This document shows, in pieces, positions 35,325 to 45,180 of a stretch of DNA of 64,000 bases. This stretch comes from Arcticibacter pallidicorallinus (GTDB lineage: Bacteria; Bacteroidota; Bacteroidia; Sphingobacteriales; Sphingobacteriaceae). Every line of letters begins with the position of its first letter. Within the stretch, counting starts at the first letter, position 1. The position numbers and the translations under genes are program-made. The stretch is from NCBI RefSeq assembly GCF_003002875.1, contig NZ_PVTH01000002.1, positions 124,001 to 188,000 on the forward strand, read 5' to 3'. The notes beneath the pieces are model-generated. The model made no database searches, was not told the origin of the DNA, and saw only the letters and a program-made list of their open reading frames with translations.

Positions 35325-36467
35325 ATGGCCGGCATTTATTTTCACATCCCTTTCTGTAAGCAAGCTTGCCATTACTGCGACTTTCATTTTTCCACGTCTG
35401 CGAAATACAAAGACGAGATCCTGCAATCTATGCTGAAAGAGCTGGAGCTGCAAAAGGATTACCTTGGAACAGAGACGATAGAAACCATCTATTTCGGTGG
35501 GGGAACACCTTCTGTTATCGATCCTTCAGAGATACAGCGGTTTATCGATCAGGTGGCTAAGCAGCATCATGTTTCTACTGATGCCGAGGTAACGCTGGAA
35601 GCTAACCCGGATGACTTGAGTCCGCAACGGGTTAAGGAGCTCCGGCAGACCAATATCAACCGTTTCAGTGTTGGCATTCAGTCCTTTTTTGAGGAGGATC
35701 TGCGTTGGATGAACAGGGCTCATAATGCCCAGGAAGCCGATGCGGCTATCAAGCGTGTGCAGGATGCCGGCTTTGAGAATATTACCGCTGATTTGATCTA
35801 CGGCTACCCGCTGCTTAGTGATGAGAAATGGAAGACCAACCTGGCGAAGATCCACGAACTGAACATTCCGCATGTTTCGGCGTATTCCATGACTGTGGAA
35901 ACAAGGACGGCTTTGGCTCATTTTATAGCGAAAGGGAAGCAGCCGGAGATGAACGATTCTCAAAGTGCGGATCAGTTCACTTATATGATCGGACAGCTTA
36001 GGGAATGGGGATATGAACACTACGAGACGTCTAACTTTGCAAAACCCGGACATTATTCGCGGCACAATACCAATTACTGGAAAGGGGTATCTTATCTCGG
36101 GATTGGACCTTCAGCACATTCCTTTAATGGAGAAACGAGGAAATGGAATATTGCAAATAATGCAAAGTACCTGGAAGCGTTGTTGGTGGACAGAGTTCCC
36201 GCAGAGATTGAAGTTTTGACTCCCGAAGACAGGGTAAATGAATATATCATGACCTCCTTGCGTACGATGTGGGGAATGGATATGACGCGGGTCGATCGGG
36301 AGTTCGGATCGGGATACAGTGCCGAGATTGAAAAAAATGCGGCGGAGTTTTTTGACAAGGGCTGGCTGGAGAAAAAGGACGGGGATACGGTAGTGCTGAC
36401 AGATGCCGGCAAGCTTTTTAGCGATCATATCGCTTCAGAGCTGTTCATTGATCATGAAAGCAAATAA
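35325..36467 (+). CDS. hemW: Radical SAM heme chaperone HemW
   Basis: 380-aa radical SAM protein related to oxygen-independent coproporphyrinogen oxidase. The cluster motif is CKQACHYCDFHF (CxxxCxxC) without the fourth cysteine of true HemN. Other landmarks are YFGGGTPSV, EANPDDL, NRFSVGIQSF and the C-terminal HemN_C region. The family inserts heme into respiratory enzymes rather than making it. A genuine HemN is encoded separately at 56818-58182. Confidence 0.92.
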   Translation: MAGIYFHIPFCKQACHYCDFHFSTSAKYKDEILQSMLKELELQKDYLGTETIETIYFGGGTPSVIDPSEIQRFIDQVAKQHHVSTDAEVTLEANPDDLSPQRVKELRQTNINRFSVGIQSFFEEDLRWMNRAHNAQEADAAIKRVQDAGFENITADLIYGYPLLSDEKWKTNLAKIHELNIPHVSAYSMTVETRTALAHFIAKGKQPEMNDSQSADQFTYMIGQLREWGYEHYETSNFAKPGHYSRHNTNYWKGVSYLGIGPSAHSFNGETRKWNIANNAKYLEALLVDRVPAEIEVLTPEDRVNEYIMTSLRTMWGMDMTRVDREFGSGYSAEIEKNAAEFFDKGWLEKKDGDTVVLTDAGKLFSDHIASELFIDHESK

Positions 36468-36523
36468 TTAGCTGCTTTTTTGCGTTTAATCCTTAGTTTA
36501 GCAACGACCTATTATTATTCAGA

Positions 36524-36955
36524 ATGAAGAGAATTATTTATTTTCTTGCGATCCTGATGTTTGCGAACATCACGGTGTATGCACAATCAAAGAGCGAAAA
36601 GCAAGTAGCTGCTGCTGTGGAGTTTTTAAAGAAAGCGATGATAGATGGTTCAAGAGAATCACTCGAAGCGATAGCGGGAGAGAAACTATCATACGGCCAT
36701 TCGGGTGGTAAAGTTGAGAATAAAGCGGAATTTGTAGAAGCGATTGCCAGCGGTAAATCGGACTTTGTATCAATAGATCTGAAGGACCAGACGATTCAGG
36801 TTTCCGGAAAGACAGCGATTGTTCGTCATACGCTTACGGGCAAGACGAACGACAAAGGTGTACCCGGAAATGTCAACATACATATCCTTACGGTTTGGCA
36901 GAAAACTGGCGGAAAATGGGTAATGATCGCACGTCAGGCGGTAAAAAGAGCTTAA
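36524..36955 (+). CDS. Exported NTF2-like (SnoaL/DUF4440) protein
   Basis: 143-aa protein with a signal peptide (residues 1-20, ending VYAQ) and a cone-shaped NTF2-like domain. That domain has KAMIDGSRESLEAIAGEKLSYGHSGG near its start and the closing strand TVWQKTGGKWVMIARQAVK. This fold serves many enzymes and binding proteins, so no reaction can be named. Confidence 0.82.
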   Translation: MKRIIYFLAILMFANITVYAQSKSEKQVAAAVEFLKKAMIDGSRESLEAIAGEKLSYGHSGGKVENKAEFVEAIASGKSDFVSIDLKDQTIQVSGKTAIVRHTLTGKTNDKGVPGNVNIHILTVWQKTGGKWVMIARQAVKRA

Positions 36956-36956
36956 A

Positions 36957-36984
36957 AGGAAGGGCTAGGCCCTTCCAAATTTTA
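36957..36984. terminator. Bidirectional terminator between convergent genes
   Basis: GGAAGGGC-TAG-GCCCTTCC with A-rich DNA on the left and AAATTTT on the right can end transcription both ways. It overlaps the stop codon of the TreY-MalQ gene (36965-36967). Confidence 0.8.
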
Positions 36985-39900
36985 TCGTCCATTTTTTCAG
37001 CTTATCGATATGCGAACTGCTTAGTTCGCCCGGTAACAATCGCCAGTTCCAGTTTCCTTCGACGGTGGCTGGTTTATTCATTCTCGCTTCAGAATCCAAA
37101 CCTATAATATCCTGAACGGGTAAGATGACTGTTTGTGCTACGCTGGAAAACGCTAAGCGCGCCAACTCCTGGTGTACATTTTTGGATGTGACCTTTCTTC
37201 CAAGATATCCCTTCAGATTTTTTTTAGTTGCGTCATCAGCATCATCGTTGAACCAGCCTGTTGTGGTGTTATTGTCGTGCGTTCCTGTATAGACAAAGAA
37301 GTTTTTCTCGTATAAGTGAGGGATATTAAGCGATTCGGGCATATCATCACCGAACGCAAACTGCAGAACTTTCATGCCCGGCAGGTCAAAAGTATCTCTG
37401 AGATCATACACCGGTTGGTCGATGTCTCCGAGATCTTCTGCAACAAAGCGTTGTTTCCCTAAAATGCGTTCGACTGTTTCGAAGAAGTGTTTACCGGGTC
37501 CTGGTTTCCACTCGCCGTTTCGCGCAGTTTCTTCATTTGCCGGAACTTCCCAATAGGACGCAAACGCTCTGAAGTGGTCAAATCTGACTATATCAAATAG
37601 CTCGATGTTTTTACGGATTCGATCGATCCACCACTTGTATTCTTGTTTCTTTAGTTCTTCCCAACGGAAGACAGGCATTCCCCACAACTGTCCATCTGCA
37701 TTGAAGTAGTCTGGAGGAACACCGGCTACACCGGTCATTTCTCCGGATTCATCCAGCGAAAATATGTCGCGTTGCGCCCAGACGTCTGCTGAGTCATAGC
37801 TGATATAGAAAGGCATATCGCCGAAAAGTCTGATGTTCAGCTCGTTGCAATAGGCCTTCAATGAATGCCATTGCTTGCTGAAGATAAATTGGACCCACTT
37901 TACCTCTTGTAAGCTAGCTTCTCTTGATTCAGCGAAGTTCCTTAATGTTGTATCGTCGCGCAGTCTGTATTCTTCCGGCCATTTATACCAGGGAAGGTTT
38001 TCGAACTCTTTTTTAAGCGTTGTGTATAAGGCAAAGTCATGGAGCCATTCTTCTTCCTTCTCGCAGAATGAATCGAAGTCGGCTGTATTTAGTCCCTCAT
38101 GTGTAAAGCGAATAAATGCCTTGTGCAGAAGACTCTTTTTCAGTTTTTGAACGGCCGGAAAATCTACTTTGTTTTTACTCTTAAGCCCTTTGGACTGGAG
38201 ATCATCATCGTCCAGCAATCCTTCTTTCGCCAGGAGATCGGGACTAATAAGAAGCGGATTTCCTGCCATGCTGGAGCAGGAGCTGTATGGTGAATGCATA
38301 CTGGCTTCTTCAGTAGGATTCAGGGGTAGAATTTGCCAATACTTCTGCTTCGCATCGGCCAGAAGATTGGCGAATTTGTAAGCTTCTCCTCCAAAATCAC
38401 CTATCCCGTAGCTGGAAGGCAGAGAACTGATGTGTAGTAAAACTCCGGCAGACCTCGGATTCGCTTTTTTAATGAGTTTGATGACCGCCAATGGTACCGT
38501 TTGAAATATATCGCTGATCATGACCTCTCCCTTGGTTAGACCACTGGTATTGCGGAACGGGTCTTGCCATTCGGCAGGAGCAGAGGGAGGCAGGAGTAGG
38601 CGGGTTTTACGCCAGTCTATATTGACTGCTTCGCATGCCTGCTCTTCACAAACTTCTGCGATGTGCAGGGGTACGGCTGTGATAACCCATTCGTCTTTAT
38701 GTCTGCGGGCAAAGGCAAGAATATTATTCTTGTATTTGCCTTTAACAGTCAGAGGTATGTAGGCTCCTTTCTCAAATAGCTCCTGACTGCCGGTTCTAAG
38801 CTGCAATAATTCATGTGTTAACCAAAGCTTAATCTCCGCAGAATAACGTTTATTCCATAATTCTCCGATTTTTTCAGTTCCGATTTTTGAAATCTCTTCC
38901 AGGATATCGGCTCTTCTGCTGAAATCAACTGGCCGACGGTTGTCGGGATCAACCAGGCTCAGATCCCAAAGCTCGCAACCCTGATAGATATCAGGTACGC
39001 CGGGACAAGTAAACTTCAGAATTAGCTGTGACAGTGAGTTGATGATTCCAAGGTCCGCTACTTCGGTATGGAACTTCTTAAAGCTTTTCCAGAACTCACC
39101 ATTCTGATCCAGCAGGGCAAGTGCGAAGGAGCGAGTGGCTTCTTCATATTGTTCGTTCGGTTCAGACCAGCTCGTTTGCACTTTTGCTTCCCGAAGTGCT
39201 TTGCTGAGATACTCCTGAAGTCGGTTTGGAAAATTGTCCGGATCCTGTCCGGGCATAGGATAGGCACCCAGAATCGTCTGATATATCAGGTATTCATCGT
39301 TTGTTTCAGGCCTTGATGTTACTTTAAGAGCATCATTTATTTTCATCCATTTGTCGACCTTCTTGATCCAACGGTCGGGAATATCCGTCAGGACGTTTAA
39401 TCGCGCCCTTACGTCTTCACCTCTCTTGGTGTCATGCGTCGAGCTGCCGTTTATAGAGAGGGGCCATTGCGATTGTCGCTCGCGCATTGCCTTGTGGAAA
39501 TCTTCTGTCGGGATGCCGAAAGCGCCGGGATAATCACCTACTTCATTATGTCCGATAAATCGGTTATAGGTATACATTAGCGTGTCTTCTACTCCTTTTG
39601 CCATAAGAGGCCCTGTAAATTGCATGCAGCGCTGATAGAAGTAAAGGGCGCGTTCATTATATTCCTGATCCTGTGTTATCTCGCTGCAGAAGATCTTTTC
39701 CAGCACCGAGGCAGCATCAGCTAACTGTGGTTTTTTGTGCCGGATCGTCTTGAGAACACTTTTCAACTCCTTTACCTCTGCTTCCATTAGTGGCATGGTG
39801 TTCCCATAGTAGCGGTATACAGGGGTATATATGAGAAAGTAGGCGATGGCGGATTTAAAATCGTGTTTATCTATCTCGTTTGAAGGCAGAAGTTCCGAGT

Positions 39901-41050
39901 TGATAAATAGCCGGTAAAGATTTTCAAGCTCGCCTGCCATGTGCTGGAAAAGAATAGCCGCCTTTTTTTCATGTACCTGATCTGCTACCGGCTCGGAGTG
40001 AACACTAATTTTCTGATAAAAGGCATCGAATTTCTTTTCATTCTGAGACTGAGTGAAGACGTTATTCAACAGCCCCAGAAAGTCGTACCCGGAGTTACCC
40101 TGCAAGGACCAGTCTGCGGGAATGGCTTCGCCTTCTTCGAGAATTTTCTCGGCGACGATATAGGTTTCCGGTCCGGTAAGTTTTCTTAAGCGCTCTATGT
40201 AGGTTCCAGGATCGAACAAGCCATCTATATGGTCAATACGCAGTCCTTGAAAGATCTTTTCCTGACATAGCTTGCTGATGTATTCGTGGTATTTATTGAA
40301 GACGGCTTCATCCTGGATATTGAGGCAAATGAGTCCGTTAACGGTAAAAAACCTCCGGAAGTTGATCCGGTTATCCGTTTCCCGCCAGTCGCAAAGTTCA
40401 TAGTATTGCTGGTCTATGATGTTTTGCAAGAGCTCGGAGTTATTGTTGATGTGTTCTACTCTTGCATGAATGGAATCATCTTCGGCGTCGGTGACGTTCT
40501 CACCATTGAAAATTAAAGAGTAGGAGGCCGAATTGACCGGGTAAATGGCGTCGTAATAATTCAGAACAAATTTCTCATCCCTATATTCCAGGGCGATCTC
40601 CCGGTTCTCGAGGACTTTGGAGATTGGCGCACCCAGAAAGGGGACCATTATTTTACCCTTATAAAAATCGCTGCTAAAGCTTGAGTCAAAAAAAGCAGCG
40701 TATTCTGAGTCCGTCCCTTTCTCCAAAAGATCCATCAGCCAGGGATTACGATGGTCGAAAGCCATGTGGTTTGGTACGATATCCTGCAACCACTGGATAT
40801 TACTTTCGCGAAGCTCAGCGGTGATTCTGCGCAGATCTTCTTCTGTCCCGATTTCAGGGTTAATGAGATGTGGGTTTAATCCGTCATACCCATGTGTGCT
40901 CCCGGGTGTTGACTCGAACACGGGGGAGGCATAAATGGTATTGACTCCAAGTTTCTTCAGGTAGGGAATAATTTGCTCGAATTGTTCAAAGCTAAACTCC
41001 TTTTGAAACTGGATGCGATAGGTAGATATAGGGTTCATAGATGCTTTCAA
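36965..41050 (-). CDS. Fusion of malto-oligosyltrehalose synthase (TreY) and 4-alpha-glucanotransferase (MalQ)
   Basis: 1361-aa cytoplasmic two-enzyme protein. Residues 1 to about 865 are TreY (GH13): it isomerises the reducing end of maltodextrins to a trehalosyl unit. Motifs are DIVPNHMA, the nucleophile region GLRIDHIDGL, the acid region IVAEKILEEGE and SSTHDTKRGED. From about residue 868 (SAGVLLHISSLPSSYGIGDFG) the protein is MalQ (GH77), with IVRFDHFRAFASYW, FVAEDLGDI and YTGTHDNNTTTGW. All catalytic residues of both halves appear present. It is the last gene of the operon with TreZ (3 nt upstream) and GlgX. MalQ would rebuild long dextrins from the short ones TreY leaves. Confidence 0.95.
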   Translation of the reverse strand: MKASMNPISTYRIQFQKEFSFEQFEQIIPYLKKLGVNTIYASPVFESTPGSTHGYDGLNPHLINPEIGTEEDLRRITAELRESNIQWLQDIVPNHMAFDHRNPWLMDLLEKGTDSEYAAFFDSSFSSDFYKGKIMVPFLGAPISKVLENREIALEYRDEKFVLNYYDAIYPVNSASYSLIFNGENVTDAEDDSIHARVEHINNNSELLQNIIDQQYYELCDWRETDNRINFRRFFTVNGLICLNIQDEAVFNKYHEYISKLCQEKIFQGLRIDHIDGLFDPGTYIERLRKLTGPETYIVAEKILEEGEAIPADWSLQGNSGYDFLGLLNNVFTQSQNEKKFDAFYQKISVHSEPVADQVHEKKAAILFQHMAGELENLYRLFINSELLPSNEIDKHDFKSAIAYFLIYTPVYRYYGNTMPLMEAEVKELKSVLKTIRHKKPQLADAASVLEKIFCSEITQDQEYNERALYFYQRCMQFTGPLMAKGVEDTLMYTYNRFIGHNEVGDYPGAFGIPTEDFHKAMRERQSQWPLSINGSSTHDTKRGEDVRARLNVLTDIPDRWIKKVDKWMKINDALKVTSRPETNDEYLIYQTILGAYPMPGQDPDNFPNRLQEYLSKALREAKVQTSWSEPNEQYEEATRSFALALLDQNGEFWKSFKKFHTEVADLGIINSLSQLILKFTCPGVPDIYQGCELWDLSLVDPDNRRPVDFSRRADILEEISKIGTEKIGELWNKRYSAEIKLWLTHELLQLRTGSQELFEKGAYIPLTVKGKYKNNILAFARRHKDEWVITAVPLHIAEVCEEQACEAVNIDWRKTRLLLPPSAPAEWQDPFRNTSGLTKGEVMISDIFQTVPLAVIKLIKKANPRSAGVLLHISSLPSSYGIGDFGGEAYKFANLLADAKQKYWQILPLNPTEEASMHSPYSSCSSMAGNPLLISPDLLAKEGLLDDDDLQSKGLKSKNKVDFPAVQKLKKSLLHKAFIRFTHEGLNTADFDSFCEKEEEWLHDFALYTTLKKEFENLPWYKWPEEYRLRDDTTLRNFAESREASLQEVKWVQFIFSKQWHSLKAYCNELNIRLFGDMPFYISYDSADVWAQRDIFSLDESGEMTGVAGVPPDYFNADGQLWGMPVFRWEELKKQEYKWWIDRIRKNIELFDIVRFDHFRAFASYWEVPANEETARNGEWKPGPGKHFFETVERILGKQRFVAEDLGDIDQPVYDLRDTFDLPGMKVLQFAFGDDMPESLNIPHLYEKNFFVYTGTHDNNTTTGWFNDDADDATKKNLKGYLGRKVTSKNVHQELARLAFSSVAQTVILPVQDIIGLDSEARMNKPATVEGNWNWRLLPGELSSSHIDKLKKWTIKFGRA

Positions 41051-41053
41051 AGT

Positions 41054-42880
41054 TTAGTCGATGATCAGGATGGATTGAGCGGGAAGTGAAATTTCGGCTT
41101 CCGTAGCGAAGTTTCCAGGTACTTCAGCTTTTCCGTTCCACTGTTTGTCGCCGGAGAAGAGCAGGGTTTTCCATGATTTCTCCAGGTTTGGTAAGCTGGT
41201 TAGACGGCTGACGGCTGAAAAGTTCATCAGACAGACCAGGTGTTTGTCATCCTGCCAGCGATGAATGGTTAGCGTGTTTTGTTCCTCATGGAACTTCACA
41301 CTCAGGTTTCCTCTATCTAACCGTTTTAGAACAGGGTGCTGTTTTCTCAGCGCTATTAGGGCCTTATAATACCGAAACATGGTTTGATGCTCAGCGTCGT
41401 TCAGCAGGTTCCATTGCAGACGGGAATTTTCGAACGTGTCGGTAGACATAGGGTCGGGGGCTTCCCCCTCTGCATGGAAGTCTGCGAACTCGGCTTTGCG
41501 TCCTTTTCGCACGGCATCTGCTAATTGTGGATCGGTATGGCTTACAAAATAAAGGAAAGGGTTGGTCTCACTCCACTCTTCTCCCATGAACAACATAGGA
41601 ATATAGGGTGCTGTGAGGACGGCCCCTGCCAAGAGTTTTTGCATTTCAAAATTGTGAATCTGACTCGTCCTTTCTCCCAGCATCCGGTTTCCTGTCTGGT
41701 CGTGATTCTGAGAAAAGACGATGAACTGATTGCCGGGATTATCTTCTGCTTTTAATCCAAAGAATTTCTTCCGGTGTGGGGAGTACTGGCCGTCATAAAC
41801 ATAGGCGTCCTGATAGGACTTGGCAAGGTGGGAGATTCCTTTGAAGTCTGAATAATATCCGGTTGCGGGCTCACCTGCTGTGGTACGAAGCGCGTGGTGA
41901 AACTCGTCTATCCATTGTGCATCCATGCCGAAACCTTGTTTCGCCAAGGGGTTGATGAACTTCGGATCGTTAAGATCTACTTCGGCAATGAGATAGTGCT
42001 GTTTGCCTGTCTGTGTTGACAGACGGTCGGTTTCTATCTTTATTTGTCTCAGAAGATGAACCGGACTAAGGTCTTTTATGGCATGTACAGCGTCAAGACG
42101 GAGGGCATCGATATGGAAGTCTTTAAACCACATCAGGGCATTCTGAATAAAATACGTTCTGACTGCATCGGAATGTGCATCATCAAAATTCAGAGCGTCT
42201 CCCCAGGGAGTGCTGTATTTGCCGGTGAAGTAGTGGCCGAAATCATTGAGGTAATTACCTTCAGGCCCCGTGTGGTTGTACACGACATCCAGAATGACGG
42301 CGATGCCTTTTCCGTGGCAAGCGTCCACTAATTGCTGCAAGCCATGTGGCCCTCCGTAGGAATTTTGGACAGCATAGGGGCTCACGCCATCGTAACCCCA
42401 GTTTCGCTCGCCTGGGAATTGGGCTACAGGCATGATTTCTATTGCGGTGATGCCCAGATCAATGAGGTGATCCAGCTTCTTCGCTATTCCTTCAAATGTC
42501 CCTTCAGGTGAAAATGTTCCGGTGTGGAGCTCATATATGATATAGTCGTCGAGCACCGGAGTTTTCCAGTCCTGGTCTGTCCATTTGAAACTATTCAGAT
42601 CGATGGCTTCTGATATACCATGTACGCCTTCCGGTTGAGAGAGGGACGCGGGGTCTGGCCGTTCCGTTTCTTTATCCAGAACAACCTGATAGCGGTCTCC
42701 TTTTTTTAACTGGTTGGTTTGAATAGTCCAGTGTCCGAAGTCATCCTGTGTTAGAGGCAGCCTCAGGTTTTTCTCCGGTATGTTGATTTCTGCAAATTTA
42801 GCTTTTGGAGCCCACACTGTAAATTCAGCCAATCCGTCTTCGTTAAGTCTAAGTCCTGGTCTCTTTTCAAATAGCTTCAT
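41054..42880 (-). CDS. treZ: Malto-oligosyltrehalose trehalohydrolase
   Basis: 608-aa GH13 enzyme that cuts free trehalose from the TreY product. The N-terminal CBM48-like domain (FTVWAPKAKFAEINI) precedes a barrel with DVVYNHTGPEGNYL, the nucleophile in DALRLDAVHAI, the acid/base in LIAEVDLNDP, and FSQNHDQTGNR. Length is normal. Its gene lies 10 nt after glgX and 3 nt before the TreY-MalQ fusion. Confidence 0.95.
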   Translation of the reverse strand: MKLFEKRPGLRLNEDGLAEFTVWAPKAKFAEINIPEKNLRLPLTQDDFGHWTIQTNQLKKGDRYQVVLDKETERPDPASLSQPEGVHGISEAIDLNSFKWTDQDWKTPVLDDYIIYELHTGTFSPEGTFEGIAKKLDHLIDLGITAIEIMPVAQFPGERNWGYDGVSPYAVQNSYGGPHGLQQLVDACHGKGIAVILDVVYNHTGPEGNYLNDFGHYFTGKYSTPWGDALNFDDAHSDAVRTYFIQNALMWFKDFHIDALRLDAVHAIKDLSPVHLLRQIKIETDRLSTQTGKQHYLIAEVDLNDPKFINPLAKQGFGMDAQWIDEFHHALRTTAGEPATGYYSDFKGISHLAKSYQDAYVYDGQYSPHRKKFFGLKAEDNPGNQFIVFSQNHDQTGNRMLGERTSQIHNFEMQKLLAGAVLTAPYIPMLFMGEEWSETNPFLYFVSHTDPQLADAVRKGRKAEFADFHAEGEAPDPMSTDTFENSRLQWNLLNDAEHQTMFRYYKALIALRKQHPVLKRLDRGNLSVKFHEEQNTLTIHRWQDDKHLVCLMNFSAVSRLTSLPNLEKSWKTLLFSGDKQWNGKAEVPGNFATEAEISLPAQSILIID

Positions 42881-42890
42881 TCTCTATTCG

Positions 42891-45020
42891 TTAGTTCTTC
42901 GTTTTTTTTAACAATACAATACTTCGGCTTTCTACAACAATGGACTGAGCAGCTGCAAAGTGTTCACCTTTTTCTTCTACGAAATTTTCGTGAGTGTCAA
43001 GCATTTTTACCCATTCCTTCCCATAGCGTTCTCCCGGCAGCACAAAATTGAGCGGTTCGTAGTGGGCATTGAAGATGATGTAGAAGCTGTCGTCAATGAT
43101 TTGTTCTCCTTTGGGACCTTTGGAGCGGATTGCATTTCCGTTCAGGAACACTCCCAGCGACTTGGCAAAATCGTGATTCCAGTTCTCGTCAGGCATTTCT
43201 TGTCCTTCCGGCACGAACCAGGCGATATCCTCCAGGCCGATGCCTTTTATTGGTTGGCCTGTAAACCAGCGTCTGCGGCGAAACACCGGATGTTTCTTTC
43301 TAAGGTGAATGACTTTACGGGTAAAGTTGAGGAGATCCAGGTCAGCTTCGGGCCAATTTAACCATGATACCTCGTTGTCCTGGCAATACGCATTGTTATT
43401 TCCTCCCTGAGTCCGGCTGATTTCGTCTCCCGCCACGAGCATAGGTACGCCTTGTGAAAGGAACAACGAGGTAAGGAAGTTACGTTTTTGCTTCTCCCGT
43501 AAGCTATTTATTGTTTCGTCGGACGTAGGTCCTTCGACTCCACAATTCCACGATCTGTTATGGCTATCTCCATCATTGTTGTCTTCTCCGTTATCTTCAT
43601 TATGTTTCTCGTTGTAAGAAACAAGGTCGTTGAGCGTAAAGCCATCGTGTGCTGTAATGAAGTTGATACTGGCGGTTGGTCGCCTGTAGTCATCCTTGTA
43701 AAGGTCGGAACTGCCGGTAAACCTTTCGGCAAATTCACCCAGCATACTGTCTGCGCCTCTCCAGTAGTCGCGCAGGCAGTCGCGATATTTACCGTTCCAT
43801 TCCGCCCATCCCGGAGGAAACTTTCCTACCTGGTATCCGCCTTCGCCGATATCCCATGGTTCAGCTATTAATTTTACTTGTGAAATAATTGGATCCTGAT
43901 GGATGATATCGAAAAAGGATCCGAGACGGTCGACCTCGTGAAGCTCCCGGGCGAGGGTTGAAGCAAGGTCAAAACGGAATCCGTCGACACGCATTTCGGT
44001 TATCCAGTAGCGAAGACTGTCCATGATCAGTCTCAGCACGCCTGGGAGCCTTGCATTCAGGGTATTGCCGGTTCCGGTGTAGTCTTTATAGTAACGGTTG
44101 TTTTCTTCAGATAGTCGGTAATATGAGGCATTGTCGATTCCCTTAAAGGAAAGGGTAGGACCAAGCTGGTTACCCTCTGCAGTATGATTGTAGACCACAT
44201 CGAGGATGACCTCGATACCTGCCTGATGGAGGTTCTTGACCATTTGCTTGAATTCTGTTACCTGCTCGCCGTTAACACCTGAGCCGCTGTACCTGACGTC
44301 GGGCGCGAAAAAACCTATGGAGTTGTATCCCCAGTAGTTACTTAGGCCCTTATCAACGAGGTAGGAATCCATAACAAAGTGGTGTACAGGCATGAGTTCT
44401 ATGGCGGTAATGCCTAAGTCATGAAGGTACTGAATGGCTACCGGGTGGCCGATGGCTGCATAGGTACCGCGGATCTCTTCGGGTATATCGGGATGCAGTT
44501 TGGTGAAACCTTTGACATGTGCTTCGTAAATAACCGTTTTGTGATAGGGTGTGCCTGGCCGCCTGTCGCCTTCCCAGTCAAAACTTGGGTCGATGACGAC
44601 AGATTTGGGGATATACGGCGCGCTGTCGAGAGTACTGAAGCTCAGGTCAGCGTCAGGATGACCGAGTTCATATCCGAAAAGTGCGTCGTGCCATTGAATA
44701 GCGCCGGCGACAGCTTTAGCATAGGGGTCGATCAGAAGCTTGTTAGGATTGAAGCGATGTCCATTTTCAGGATCATAAGGGCCGTGGACACGGTAGCCGT
44801 AAAGCTGGCCGGGTTTGAGATCGGGCACATAAACGTGCCATACATGATGTGAGCGTTCCCTGACTTCTATCCTTATATCTTCAGCCTGATTATCATTTGA
44901 TTTAAACAGGCACAGTTCAACTCCTTCAGCATTTTCTGCGTACAGTGCGAAATTAACTCCGTTGCCGTCCCAGGTTGCGCCCAGAGGATACGGAGATCCG
45001 GGGTATACGTTTAAGTTCAT
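42891..45020 (-). CDS. glgX: Glycogen debranching enzyme (GlgX/TreX)
   Basis: 709-aa GH13 isoamylase-type enzyme that hydrolyses alpha-1,6 branches, supplying linear dextrins to TreY. It begins with a CBM48 domain (GVNFALYAENAEGVELCLF). Catalytic landmarks are DVVYNHTAEGNQLGP, DGFRFDLASTL, LIAEPWDIGEGGYQVG and FITAHDGFTLNDLVSY. It is the first gene of the trehalose operon. Within treX-treZ-treY-malQ clusters the family acts as TreX; sequence alone does not separate GlgX from TreX. Confidence 0.94.
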   Translation of the reverse strand: MNLNVYPGSPYPLGATWDGNGVNFALYAENAEGVELCLFKSNDNQAEDIRIEVRERSHHVWHVYVPDLKPGQLYGYRVHGPYDPENGHRFNPNKLLIDPYAKAVAGAIQWHDALFGYELGHPDADLSFSTLDSAPYIPKSVVIDPSFDWEGDRRPGTPYHKTVIYEAHVKGFTKLHPDIPEEIRGTYAAIGHPVAIQYLHDLGITAIELMPVHHFVMDSYLVDKGLSNYWGYNSIGFFAPDVRYSGSGVNGEQVTEFKQMVKNLHQAGIEVILDVVYNHTAEGNQLGPTLSFKGIDNASYYRLSEENNRYYKDYTGTGNTLNARLPGVLRLIMDSLRYWITEMRVDGFRFDLASTLARELHEVDRLGSFFDIIHQDPIISQVKLIAEPWDIGEGGYQVGKFPPGWAEWNGKYRDCLRDYWRGADSMLGEFAERFTGSSDLYKDDYRRPTASINFITAHDGFTLNDLVSYNEKHNEDNGEDNNDGDSHNRSWNCGVEGPTSDETINSLREKQKRNFLTSLFLSQGVPMLVAGDEISRTQGGNNNAYCQDNEVSWLNWPEADLDLLNFTRKVIHLRKKHPVFRRRRWFTGQPIKGIGLEDIAWFVPEGQEMPDENWNHDFAKSLGVFLNGNAIRSKGPKGEQIIDDSFYIIFNAHYEPLNFVLPGERYGKEWVKMLDTHENFVEEKGEHFAAAQSIVVESRSIVLLKKTKN

Positions 45021-45110
45021 AGGACTAAAAAGGTGGATAGGTAATAAATGTTTGGAAAAAAATGGTAATACGCAGAAAATGAGAAATACGCGGGAGAATT
45101 ATCTCATTAT

Positions 45111-45124
45111 GTGATCGACATCAT
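45111..45124 (+). promoter_or_regulatory. FNR-like box before the unrecognised 599-aa gene
   Basis: GTGAT-CGAC-ATCAT. Its centre (45117.5) is 29.5 bp upstream of CTCTTTTG (45147-45154), a weak -7 element keeping TTTG. The same 29.5-bp distance occurs for the second box of the copper ATPase promoter and for the ECF sigma factor promoter. Confidence 0.6.
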
Positions 45125-45180
45125 GTTTTAATATTGGAAATATTTCCTCTTTTGTATTCATACATATATATACCAAATTA

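Noticed and set aside
45059-45088. FNR-box control of the trehalose operon from the divergent box at 45111
   Set aside because: At 29.5 bp the minus strand reads TATTTCTC, only 4 of 6 fixed positions of the -7 consensus; too weak to claim.
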